A DNA stretch of 23,758 nt from a virus: positions 1 to 23,758 of the IMG/VR virus record IMGVR_UViG_3300046477_000234; one strand, written 5' to 3'. The position numbers and the translations under genes are program-made. Numbering within the stretch: the first letter of the stretch is position 1; each line of letters starts with the position of its first letter. The notes beneath the pieces are model-generated. The model made no database searches, was not told the DNA's origin, and worked only from the letters and a program-made list of their open reading frames with translations. Of this stretch, positions 12,823-20,350 are shown piece by piece.

Positions 12823-13293
12823 CTACTGCTTCCGCTTGCTCTTGATGCTCAGTTCAGAATCATATTGTGCCCTCCTATTAGCTCCAATTGAAATCAGACA
12901 GTCCTTCTTCTGGGCTGACGCTTCCCGGGCGGCCTGAGAAATCTCATGCTGCTCCTTCGCCTCGAGAAGCTCGTTGATCTTCGCAAGCCTCGTCGGGTTG
13001 GAGATGATGAGCTGCTTGATCCGGCCCTCCGTCATCTTCTCCTCCCCTTCCTTCCCCTTCGACTTGCTCTTGGCATCCCGGATCGCCGTATCGAGATTTG
13101 CTTCAAGCTCCTCGAGCGAATATTCAAGCCGCTCAACCTTTGCCTTTGCGAGAGCCGCAATCCGGCAGTATCTGCCGTGGTCTTCCGGCTGACGGCATAG
13201 AAGGTTGTCGAGATCAGCCTCGTCGATCATGAAGCTCTCGAAATCAATCGTGAACTTCCGGGCCTCGTCAATGAGGATCTTCACCTTAGCCAT
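12823..13293 (-). CDS. Coiled-coil protein, UvsY-like mediator candidate
   Basis: 156 residues from the ATG at 13293 (AAGGAG 8 nt upstream). A short beta-like N-terminus leads to FMIDEADLDNLLCRQPEDHGRYCRIAALAKAKVERLEYSL, then a long charged helix, then KMTEGRIKQLIISNP and a final helical and basic end (SIKSKRKQ). The layout, 'I-D-x-x-x-L-D ... Q-P' followed by coiled coil and a T-E-x-x-I motif, resembles small phage mediators such as T4 UvsY in size and order. The gene is next to the SSB gene, as a recombination mediator would be. The sequence match to UvsY itself is weak, so the call is tentative. Confidence 0.4.
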   Translation of the reverse strand: MAKVKILIDEARKFTIDFESFMIDEADLDNLLCRQPEDHGRYCRIAALAKAKVERLEYSLEELEANLDTAIRDAKSKSKGKEGEEKMTEGRIKQLIISNPTRLAKINELLEAKEQHEISQAAREASAQKKDCLISIGANRRAQYDSELSIKSKRKQ

Positions 13294-13489
13294 GCCTGAC
13301 GCTCCTTATTTTCATTCCAGCCATCGAGAAATTCTTCTTGTAGCCTAGAGCCCGCTTGAACTGACGGCAATCCGAGTGATGAAGGCAGGGCCCAAGATTT
13401 TTCCTCAAGCCAATCGTCCGGTGGGATTGCCTCGTGCAACCGCACTCGCAGTGAACCGTCCGGGGCCATTGTCTGAAGCAGATCGTCAC
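13286..13489 (-). CDS. Small Cys/His-rich zinc-binding protein
   Basis: 67 residues from the GTG at 13489, overlapping the TGA of the UDG-fusion gene (GTGA), with AGGA 7 nt upstream. It contains HCECGCTRQSH and then CLHHSDCRQFK, a C-x-C-x-C...H...C...C arrangement seen in many small phage Zn proteins. The stop overlaps the ATG of the next gene (ATGGCTAA). An alternative ORF in another frame over the same bases (13281-13514) lacks these features. Function unknown. Confidence 0.6.
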   Translation of the reverse strand: MTICFRQWPRTVHCECGCTRQSHRTIGLRKNLGPCLHHSDCRQFKRALGYKKNFSMAGMKIRSVRHG

Positions 13490-14871
13490 AAGAAATTCCT
13501 AACAACAGTCGCAAACTCGGTCAGGGCTTTCTGGAGGACCGGGAGATTGGCGGCCCTATCGTAGAGAGCCGACGCGGGGTGGAGACAATAGGTGACCCAA
13601 GCTTCCGCTCGGTTATTCCACTCCGTTTTCCCGCTCCACTCCGTGATCCCTTTGTTAATCTTCCTGAAGTAATATAACGCTGAGTTTCCGGATGCTAAGA
13701 TGAATTTCGGGCGGAATCTTTTGATTGCTTCGGTTGCCCAAGGACACTTCGTGACGTAGGTAATATTAGGAAGCTTGTTGTTTGGCGGGCGGCACGCAAC
13801 AGTATTTGCGACAATACAATCGTTTCGCCTAATACCAACCTTCTCGAGTTCATCGAACAACAAGCGTCCGGATTTTCCGATGAAGCCTCGGCCTTCTCGG
13901 TCCTCTTGTTCCCCCGGTGCTTCTCCAAGAACCATGAGATTGAGTCTTCCAATTGACGGCGGAACAGGCGCGTGACAGCCTTTATGCAATGGGCACAGGG
14001 TACAAGCTTTGACTTTCTTCTTCCACTCTCTCTCTTCGAAGCCATCTTTGTCTATGCCTCCAACAATCGGCAGCTCGATCTTCCCCGGCCTTCCCTTTGC
14101 GATCTGAGAGAGAAGCCGGAAATCCTCAATCATTACATTCTGCTTCCGGGCGAACGGAACATTCGCTTGAAACACCGCCACTTCGCCCTTAATGTTCTGG
14201 ATCGTCTCCCGCCTCTTCTTGTAAAGCTTCGGGGAATAAATCCCCATCGTGAAGGTCGTCCCATCATCAAGATTCCCATAGATCCCGCCAAGAGCATCAG
14301 CAGTACCAACATTTTTCTTTTCCCCGGCGGCCTTCGCCCTCTCCTTGTATCCGAACTTGATTGAGGTCGCCTGAGCGATGATGTTCCTCAGCTTCATGTC
14401 TTTCTTGGAGTTGTCGATGTCCTTGATCTTCTGAACAGGGACCGTCTCCATGATAAGCTTACAAAGCCGCCGATACTCCCCGAAGATATCGTTGCTCGTC
14501 TTGAAGTTGAGGGCCTCGGCTTGCTCGTTCAGGACTTCATCCAGCTTCATCTCCCAGTCCTGCTCGATGGATTTTCTCTTCTCGTCTAGGACCGCCTCGA
14601 GCTTCTTCGTCCCAAGCAAGGGGTACAGTTCGTCAAAGTGCATCTTCCAGAGCTTCGCCTTCTCCTCTCCAAGGAGATTATCAAAGGCGCTACTGTAGAC
14701 GAGCATCTTGACGACTCGGACGTTGACTTTCCTGCGGTCAATCGTGTCGATGAACTGATTGAAGTTCTTGAATTCCCCTCCGCAGCGCTCCCGGGCCGTC
14801 AGGATCGCCTCTTGCGCTGTCTCCCCGCACATCTTGACTTGACTGAGGCCCGCCCGAATTTTCTCTTTCAT
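13486..14871 (-). CDS. DnaE C-terminal half (HhH + OB) fused to Fe-S uracil-DNA glycosylase
   Basis: 461 residues from the ATG at 14871, which overlaps the TGA of the upstream DnaE gene (ATGA). Residues 1-66 (IRAGLSQVKMCGETAQEAIL ... RRKVNVRVVKML ... SAFDNLL) match the helix-hairpin-helix part of family-C polymerases, directly continuing the upstream protein. Residues about 160-240 look like the DnaE OB fold (GTTFTMGIYSPKLYKKRRE). From about 285 there is a family-4-type UDG: Cys290, Cys293, Cys360 and Cys376 as 4Fe-4S ligands, GEAPGEQED (316-324), CRPPNNKLP and HPASALY (431-437). The enzyme would excise uracil at or near the replication fork. UDG fused to a family-A polymerase is known in phage SPO1; fusion to a split DnaE is new to me. 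Confidence 0.88.
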   Translation of the reverse strand: MKEKIRAGLSQVKMCGETAQEAILTARERCGGEFKNFNQFIDTIDRRKVNVRVVKMLVYSSAFDNLLGEEKAKLWKMHFDELYPLLGTKKLEAVLDEKRKSIEQDWEMKLDEVLNEQAEALNFKTSNDIFGEYRRLCKLIMETVPVQKIKDIDNSKKDMKLRNIIAQATSIKFGYKERAKAAGEKKNVGTADALGGIYGNLDDGTTFTMGIYSPKLYKKRRETIQNIKGEVAVFQANVPFARKQNVMIEDFRLLSQIAKGRPGKIELPIVGGIDKDGFEEREWKKKVKACTLCPLHKGCHAPVPPSIGRLNLMVLGEAPGEQEDREGRGFIGKSGRLLFDELEKVGIRRNDCIVANTVACRPPNNKLPNITYVTKCPWATEAIKRFRPKFILASGNSALYYFRKINKGITEWSGKTEWNNRAEAWVTYCLHPASALYDRAANLPVLQKALTEFATVVRNFL

Positions 14872-17399
14872 TCTGTCACCGTCCAACCCGCCTCGGACTT
14901 ATTGATGTCCGGAGTCACCGCCTTGAGCCCCATTCGCTTCGCCTCCTTAAGGGCAATGTCGATCTTGTCTTCGGCTGAAGCAGCGTCTTCCCCACCGACC
15001 GATCCGAAGTTGAGATGGGCCGTGAAGAACTGTAGAGGATACTTGATCTTCAGCCACATCGTCAGGTAACTCAGGATTCCATACTCAACAGCGTGGGACC
15101 GATTGAAGGCATAGATACCGAAGAATTTCAGGTTGTCGAAGAATTCCTCGGCCTCGTCATACTTCATCGTCCCCTTTTTGACGCAGCCCTTGGCGTACAT
15201 CTTTTTGTAGGTCTTCCATTTGTCCGTCCCTTCGGACTTCGAAATGACCTTGCGAACCTGATCGGTTGTTTTCCAAGGGATGCCAGCCATATTGTACAGC
15301 AGGAACATGATCTGTTCTTGGTAGATGATCTGCCCGCAGGTTGCCTTTGTAATGTCCCGATGGATGTCGTTGAAGTATTCCGCCTCCTCCCGGCCTAGCT
15401 TGATCTGCATGTACTTCTGCGTGATCCCGGCCTTCAAGCATCCCGGCCGCCAGAGAGCGGAGGAGTCTACCAATGTTTCGAAGTCTGAGACTTCAAGCTC
15501 CTTGCAGTATTTCTGTAGGCCCTTCGATCCGATCTGAAAGGCGCAGACAGTGTTCCCCGCCCGGATCTCTTTGTAGATGTCGGGGTCGTGGAGCCCGATT
15601 GTATAGTAATCAAGCTCCTTCCCGTACTTCTCCCGGATCAGCCGCCTCGCCTCGTTCATGACCGACAGGGTTGACAGGCCGAGCACGTCCAGCTTCATTA
15701 GGCCCATCTGCTCAAGGTCTTCCTTGTCCCAGTTGACCGTCAGCCTTCCGTTTCTTTTTACAAGATAGCAGTTGCCGGCCTCTCTCAGGTCCTTCTTGCT
15801 GACGACATAGCCCGCTGCGTGGACTCCGCAGGTCTTGATCTGGCCTTCGATCTTCGAAGCATACTTGATGACGTGCGGATATTTCTGATTGAACTTCTTT
15901 GCCTCTTCGAAGACTTCGACGGTGTCAAGGATACTGAAAGAGGCTCTCGCGTCCATTTCCGGCCGGATCAGGATACACTTCGACATCCCATCCGCCTCGG
16001 CTCTTGGGACTTCAAAGAGTCTCGAGACATCCCGGACCGCCTGTTTCCCTCTCATGACCCCGAAGGTTGAGACGTGGGCAACATTCCATTCGCCGTACTT
16101 CTCCTTCAGGTACTTTTCAATGAGGTGCCGCTTGCGATCCTCAAAGTCAATATCAATATCCGGAAGGTCTACACGGCCTTCCGAGATGAATCTTTCAAAG
16201 ATGAGATTGTGTTCAATCGGGTCAACTTCAGTGATCCGGAGAAGATAAGCAACAAGGCTACCACCGACAGAACCTCGTCCGTGTCCAACCAGAATGTCGT
16301 TGGATTTTGCCCAGCAAATGAGATCAGCAACCAGAAGCATATACCGTACAAAACCACCATGGATCATCGCCTCCAGTTCCAGATGACAACGGTTAATGTA
16401 CTTCGACTTGTTCAGCCCTCGCCTCTCCAGTTCCTTCCGGCACTTGTCGATAAGGTAGGATGTTTCGTCGATGCCCTCTTCAAGGACCCGGGGGAGATCA
16501 ACGGGGACTTTTTTCATTTCGAACTGACACTTCTCCGCAACTTCCATTGTGTTCCAGATCGACGCCCTTGCGACGTCCCGCTCGATCCCCATAAGCTGAA
16601 GGGAATCAAACATCTCTTGGGCGTCCCGCATGTAGTTCAGGTGCGTGTCGAACTTCCAACGGTTCGGATTATTCCAAGTCATCCCCTTCTGTCCGATCCC
16701 AAGGATGACATCGTGGATCTTGTGGTCCTTCTCGCACAGGAAGTGGATATCGTTCGTCGCAATCGGATTGATTCCCAGTTCGTCGGCGGCCGTCAACGCA
16801 AGCGTGTTTACATTCCCCTGATGGGCTAGGTCGTGCAAGGGCATGATCTCTGCGTAGAGATCCTCCTTGAAAGCTTCATAGTATTGGCCCAGCAGGTCAA
16901 TCCCCTTCTCCGCATTCCAGAATGGGCTTGAGGCGCATCCTGTTTGAATGATGACGTCCCCGGCCCAATCATTTTTCAACGGGTAGTCCATCGGCAGGAA
17001 GGGCCGCGAACTCCAGCCCCGTTTCGCCGTCCCGGAGATGTTCGCGTAGCCGAGTCCAATCAAAAGCTTCTTGAACCCTCTCTCATTCTTCGCATGGGCA
17101 ATCAGGTGTAGGTTCTTGTGCTTGAACTTTAAATCGTCCTTCTTGTCCCAATGCTCGAGCATGTACAGCTCGCAGCCGAAGATGGGCTTGATCTTGTATT
17201 CCTTTTTCTCCTTGTCGTAGCAAGCGTTATTGAACTTGATCACCCCGTCCATCGACCCGTGGTTAGACGTCGCAATGTACTTGTGGCCCTTGTCGATGGC
17301 CCCCTTCACAAGGTCTTTGACTTTCACCGCCCCGTCGAGGAGGCTGAACTCATCGTGGACGTGGAGGTTTACAAAGTCTTTGTTCTTTAGCTTTTTCAT
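14868..17399 (-). CDS. dnaE: DNA polymerase III alpha-type polymerase, N-terminal and catalytic part
   Basis: 843 residues. The ATG at 17399 overlaps the TGA of the preceding gene (ATGA). The PHP domain comes first, with metal ligands His13 and His15 (LHVHDEFSLLDG), His47 (TSNHGSMDGV), Glu77 (GCELY) and ATNDIHFL near 214-221, so it looks intact and may proofread. The palm has GHGRGSVGGSLVAYLL (372-387), catalytic PDIDIDF (Asp416, Asp418) and LMKLDVLGLSTL (Asp571). NRSHAVEYG lies near the end. The protein stops at GWTVTE, exactly before the HhH domain, which the next gene encodes. Together the two halves give a normal DnaE length (about 1100 residues) before the UDG. It should be the phage replicative polymerase. 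Confidence 0.95.
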   Translation of the reverse strand: MKKLKNKDFVNLHVHDEFSLLDGAVKVKDLVKGAIDKGHKYIATSNHGSMDGVIKFNNACYDKEKKEYKIKPIFGCELYMLEHWDKKDDLKFKHKNLHLIAHAKNERGFKKLLIGLGYANISGTAKRGWSSRPFLPMDYPLKNDWAGDVIIQTGCASSPFWNAEKGIDLLGQYYEAFKEDLYAEIMPLHDLAHQGNVNTLALTAADELGINPIATNDIHFLCEKDHKIHDVILGIGQKGMTWNNPNRWKFDTHLNYMRDAQEMFDSLQLMGIERDVARASIWNTMEVAEKCQFEMKKVPVDLPRVLEEGIDETSYLIDKCRKELERRGLNKSKYINRCHLELEAMIHGGFVRYMLLVADLICWAKSNDILVGHGRGSVGGSLVAYLLRITEVDPIEHNLIFERFISEGRVDLPDIDIDFEDRKRHLIEKYLKEKYGEWNVAHVSTFGVMRGKQAVRDVSRLFEVPRAEADGMSKCILIRPEMDARASFSILDTVEVFEEAKKFNQKYPHVIKYASKIEGQIKTCGVHAAGYVVSKKDLREAGNCYLVKRNGRLTVNWDKEDLEQMGLMKLDVLGLSTLSVMNEARRLIREKYGKELDYYTIGLHDPDIYKEIRAGNTVCAFQIGSKGLQKYCKELEVSDFETLVDSSALWRPGCLKAGITQKYMQIKLGREEAEYFNDIHRDITKATCGQIIYQEQIMFLLYNMAGIPWKTTDQVRKVISKSEGTDKWKTYKKMYAKGCVKKGTMKYDEAEEFFDNLKFFGIYAFNRSHAVEYGILSYLTMWLKIKYPLQFFTAHLNFGSVGGEDAASAEDKIDIALKEAKRMGLKAVTPDINKSEAGWTVTE

Positions 17400-17590
17400 T
17401 TGGCTCTTGAATCCTCGAGTTCATCCACGCAAGCGTTGTCCCAGATGAATCCTCTCCGGACATCCGTTTCCGTAAGCCGCTGAAGAACAAAGGCGAATTC
17501 GCCCGGCTTTATTTTCGCCTTACAACGCCAGCAGCAAAGAACAGTATCGAACTTCACCTTGAACTTGAAAATGATCTTGAGGGGTTTCAT
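17396..17590 (-). CDS. Small zinc-ribbon protein upstream of dnaE
   Basis: 64 residues from the ATG at 17590 (MKPLKIIFKFKVKFDT). The frame is open to 17779 but covers the real 36-residue gene and the end of the previous gene there. It has CCWRCKAKIKPGE, half of a zinc ribbon, and a later NACVDEL that may provide a further ligand. The RBS is weak (GGATC about 8 nt upstream), which suggests coupling to the preceding stop codon 2 nt away. The stop overlaps the ATG of dnaE. Function unknown. Confidence 0.6.
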   Translation of the reverse strand: MKPLKIIFKFKVKFDTVLCCWRCKAKIKPGEFAFVLQRLTETDVRRGFIWDNACVDELEDSRAK

Positions 17591-17592
17591 TT

Positions 17593-17703
17593 CTAGAGAT
17601 CCGTTAGGGGATACAGTTTCATAAGTTTTTCGGAGCCCGGGTATTCCCAGCCCATTTTGATTGCGTAGAGCCTCAGCCGAGCATTTGCCCGGATGACTTC
17701 CAT
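17593..17703 (-). CDS. 36-residue micro-ORF filling the gap before the Zn-ribbon gene
   Basis: ATG at 17703, TAG at 17593-17595, product MEVIRANARLRLYAIKMGWE followed by YPGSEKLMKLYPLTDL. AAGGA lies about 5 nt before the ATG. The frame is open and protein-like upstream to a TAG near 17773, including GKWKPYLSFSGDKDY, but I see no ATG, GTG or TTG there; a CTG at about 17720 is possible and would overlap the previous gene by a few nt. The TAG sits 2 nt before the ATG of the next gene, matching the packing seen elsewhere. Confidence 0.5.
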   Translation of the reverse strand: MEVIRANARLRLYAIKMGWEYPGSEKLMKLYPLTDL

Positions 17704-17726
17704 GTAGTCCTTGTCCCCGCTGAAGC

Positions 17727-18305
17727 TCAGGTAGGGTTTCCATTTTCCAAAAGCTTGATTGCATTGTCGATCCTAGCAAGCTCCGGATTGTCCCGGATGA
17801 AAGCTTGAATGATCTTGTCCCGTTCCCCCTTCAGCATCGTTACGGCTGCCCCAACAGGGTCATCCGGAAGCTTCAGCTGCTCATCCGGCGGGAGCTTAGG
17901 CCCAGTCGTTTTCTTGCCCGGCAGATAAACATTCCCCTTGCACTTTGCCTCATGCTTGTCGGCATACCATTGGCCGGCAGCGAACTTCTTCCCGCAGATT
18001 CCGCATTCTCCGGCAGCCTTCGCCTTCGCAAGCTTCTTCACGGCAATCGCCTCCTTCTTCTTGTACGTACTCGTCTCACCATTCTCAACGGCTTCGCATG
18101 CCTTCCCGGCAATCTGTTCCTCGATCTGTTCAAGGGTCATCTCCCCGGCCGACTGCCCCGTTGGCTCTTGGCGGCCGTCTGCCCCAAGGATCCAGCTATG
18201 AAGACATCCAAGATTCTTGCAGTCGTAGCTGGTCCGATGACTTCCGAGATCATGGACGACAACGTCCTCCTTCTCACATTTAGGACAGCCAACCGTCTTC
18301 ACCAT
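17727..18305 (-). CDS. Two-module zinc-finger protein
   Basis: 192 residues from the ATG at 18305, with GGGAGGGG just upstream. The first module (GCPKCEKED ... YDCKNLGCLHSW) is a Cys4 ribbon. A Glu/Ala/Lys-rich helical linker follows, then CGICGKKFAAGQWYADKHEAKC, a CxxC-x(n)-H-x(n)-C finger close to the 'CPxCGK...H...C' type. The C-terminus is helical (DKIIQAFIRDNPELARIDNAI), ending KLLENGNPT. It may bind DNA or RNA, but I cannot identify a family. It lies between the nucleotide block and the polymerase genes. Confidence 0.7.
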   Translation of the reverse strand: MVKTVGCPKCEKEDVVVHDLGSHRTSYDCKNLGCLHSWILGADGRQEPTGQSAGEMTLEQIEEQIAGKACEAVENGETSTYKKKEAIAVKKLAKAKAAGECGICGKKFAAGQWYADKHEAKCKGNVYLPGKKTTGPKLPPDEQLKLPDDPVGAAVTMLKGERDKIIQAFIRDNPELARIDNAIKLLENGNPT

Positions 18306-18314
18306 CGCCCCTCC

Positions 18315-18485
18315 CTAGTTTTCATCCGCCGATATTGAAAACACCCGGTCAGGCTGTTCAAAGCAGATTATATCGACCGCAACAAGATAGCCCGAGTCTT
18401 GAGTCATGTCCCTCATCTCATGACGCTCAAGAGCCCCCTTCTCGGGCTCGAGCCGCTTCCCACACCCCGGGCAATAAATTGTCAT
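18315..18485 (-). CDS. Small zinc-ribbon protein
   Basis: 56 residues from the ATG at 18485, with GGAGGG 6 nt upstream inside the end of the ThyX gene. It begins MTIYCPGCGKRLEPEKG, a one-sided zinc knuckle, and has a single later Cys (DIICFEQ), so metal binding may need a dimer or partner. The frame continues upstream to 18545 but overlaps ThyX there. Function unknown. Confidence 0.6.
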   Translation of the reverse strand: MTIYCPGCGKRLEPEKGALERHEMRDMTQDSGYLVAVDIICFEQPDRVFSISADEN

Positions 18486-18486
18486 C

Positions 18487-19311
18487 CTATTCCCTCCGAT
18501 CAAGCTCAACAAGATGATCAACGACGTTCGACCGAATTTCTTCATCCGATTGCATGTACCCCTTCAGCTCAATAAAAAGTGGGCACACGTGGTCGGTGTT
18601 CGATCTCCCTTCAAACTTTTTCTGCCGGGCCTGCATCTCGTTCTCCGGGATCATGATACAAGGTCCGAATCGGCAGGGCTCTCCGAAGGCTTCCGCCATC
18701 ACGGCGGGCATCTTTCTCTTGAACTCCTCGAGCATGAGGAGCGCGACGTGCTGGAACTCGCCTTGAGTCTTCAGGCAGAACCGCTTGTTCATCATGTCGA
18801 TGAAGGCTTGGAGGTTACAGGTGAAGCTCACCGTCGAATAGATATTCAACGGAAGGATTCCCCGGGCGTCCTGAACCGTCTCGCCAAGGTTAATCATCCG
18901 GTTGTACCGATCCTCGATTGCTTGCATGGACTTATGGAAGTCCCCCTTGTCTTTGACGGTCGCCGGGATATGGTACATCCCTCGAGCCGCAAAGTCTTCA
19001 ACCGCAACAACCCGCAGACTCTGGATTGAATACGAGAATCCAAGCGTATGCCGGGTTAGCTGTTGCTGTAAGGCCCTCGAGACATTCTCGAGGACCCAAT
19101 CAAGGCTGACCCACCTGAAGAAGGGCGACAGCTTGTCCTTGATGAGCGTTCGGAACATTTCCTCGAGCTTCTCTTTTGGGACCGTCGCCTCAATCTCATC
19201 GTAGTCGTGCGTTAGGCTCTCGCTCTGGATTTTCTTTGCGTGATAGATCCTCGCCAAGGAATGCTTCCCCGGATCGCCCTGAAGGAAAACTTTTGGCCGC
19301 AGCGTTTCCAT
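18487..19311 (-). CDS. thyX: Divergent flavin-dependent thymidylate synthase homologue (ThyX)
   Basis: 274 residues from the ATG at 19311, with GGAGG 5 nt upstream overlapping the previous stop. The ThyX core is clear: NVSRALQQQLTRHT, then GFSYSIQSLRV, then LNIYSTVSFTCNL and NKRFCLKTQGEFQHVA, matching the family's 'SRA..HQLVRHR', 'S.R', 'LYT...WT.N' and 'NLR...AQ.E'. ThyX makes dTMP from dUMP with FAD, NADPH and methylene-folate. Several usual residues differ. The 'PFEH' segment reads PFFR, the RHR motif reads RHT with one extra residue before the conserved Ser, and S-x-R-Y reads S-L-R-V. It may have altered substrate or chemistry, or simply be a diverged thymidylate synthase. Confidence 0.8.
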   Translation of the reverse strand: METLRPKVFLQGDPGKHSLARIYHAKKIQSESLTHDYDEIEATVPKEKLEEMFRTLIKDKLSPFFRWVSLDWVLENVSRALQQQLTRHTLGFSYSIQSLRVVAVEDFAARGMYHIPATVKDKGDFHKSMQAIEDRYNRMINLGETVQDARGILPLNIYSTVSFTCNLQAFIDMMNKRFCLKTQGEFQHVALLMLEEFKRKMPAVMAEAFGEPCRFGPCIMIPENEMQARQKKFEGRSNTDHVCPLFIELKGYMQSDEEIRSNVVDHLVELDRRE

Positions 19312-19312
19312 T

Positions 19313-20350
19313 TCATCCTCCAATCCTAAGACCAATCAACTTGAACCAATTGTACGCAACTCTCTTCGGGTCATGGAACTTTCTAAGAAACCGATGGTTG
19401 CTCTGAACCATCCGGTGGTGATGCCTCCTATAACGCGTGTTCGTTTGATCCTTAACGATTTCTCCGCAGGTCTTCTCGTTAACGTGGAACTTCGGACGCT
19501 TCCGCTCAATCGTCCATGCGGGGTCCGGAAGCCAGATCGCCTCATAGCCGTAGTTCCAGCCCTCAAACGAGATGGGGACGTGGCCCAACGCCATCGCCTC
19601 CATCGGGACAAACTGCGACCGCCCCATCTCGAATTCCGCCGGAACCGAAAGATCAAAGGCAAACTTGTACGGAAGCAGCCGGTTGTAATCCTCGTAGCCC
19701 TTCAGCGGCTTCTCAAACCGGATTCCCCGTTTGCTGCGATCCTTCATGTACCAGTAGGCTGCTCCATCGGGCTTGGAGAAGAAATGGACCTTCTCGCCTT
19801 TCGGGAGCATCTTCGGGATCATATGCGAACACTTGAACGTTGCGATCCTTGTCCAAGAACAGAAGCCTCTTCGACTCTCCCAAGAAACTCCTTCAAGGTC
19901 TGCGGACCAGAGTTCCTCTGGCATATCGTAGAAGGGGTGTATGACATTTATCCAACGTCTCCCGTCAAGGACAGACCTTGGGTAAACGTCGTCCCTCCCG
20001 ATATAGGCGAAGTTGTCGATCATTACATGGAGCTTCTGGCAGTTCGCGGTCTTTGAATTATTGTATTCGTGCTGGTCTCCATGCAAGATCGCAGACACCG
20101 GGATATTCTTGTCGATTGCCGCCAGTACAACATCCCGGCATTCCTTGGATGCCGTATGCTTGTTGATCACCGGGATCAGAAGCGCATCGCAGCCCTCGAG
20201 ACTTTCAGGCCTCGAGAGCTTCCTAAGCTGAAGCCCATGGTCCTTGAACATTTTCGAGAGATGATGCCTGAACAGCGTCGTTACGCCCCCGAACAGTCCG
20301 TATCCATCCGGGCTCTTGTACGGGAACGGCTTCAAGATTCCGAGTCTCAT
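19313..20350 (-). CDS. Glycosyltransferase, GT-B fold (GT4-like)
   Basis: 345 residues. The ATG at 20350 overlaps the TGA of the preceding gene (ATGA). The N-terminal Rossmann half starts MRLGILKPFP with a Gly-rich stretch (GYGLFGGVTTL). The C-terminal half has the acceptor/donor segment EFEMGRSQFVPMEAMALGHVPISFEGWNYG, in which 'P-x-E-A-M-A-x-G-x-P' is the sugar-nucleotide site typical of GT4-type enzymes. It would transfer a sugar from a nucleotide sugar to an unknown acceptor. Phage DNA, a modified base, or a surface glycan are all possible. Its place between Nmad1-like and ThyX-like genes favours a nucleic-acid role, but this is inferred. Confidence 0.75.
   Translation of the reverse strand: MRLGILKPFPYKSPDGYGLFGGVTTLFRHHLSKMFKDHGLQLRKLSRPESLEGCDALLIPVINKHTASKECRDVVLAAIDKNIPVSAILHGDQHEYNNSKTANCQKLHVMIDNFAYIGRDDVYPRSVLDGRRWINVIHPFYDMPEELWSADLEGVSWESRRGFCSWTRIATFKCSHMIPKMLPKGEKVHFFSKPDGAAYWYMKDRSKRGIRFEKPLKGYEDYNRLLPYKFAFDLSVPAEFEMGRSQFVPMEAMALGHVPISFEGWNYGYEAIWLPDPAWTIERKRPKFHVNEKTCGEIVKDQTNTRYRRHHHRMVQSNHRFLRKFHDPKRVAYNWFKLIGLRIGG

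Noticed and set aside
13281-13514. 77-codon ORF competing with the Cys-rich 67-codon gene
   Set aside because: The 13286-13489 frame has GTGA coupling, an RBS at the right distance and a Cys/His pattern; the competing frame has none.
14860-14890. Split intein at the DnaE break
   Set aside because: Neither half has intein sequence: the first ends right at the DnaE domain border and the second starts with Met and DnaE sequence, so there is no splicing domain.
16074-16829. Long plus-strand ORF (251 codons) within dnaE
   Set aside because: It overlaps conserved DnaE motifs on the other strand and looks like the usual antisense frame of GC3-rich genes.
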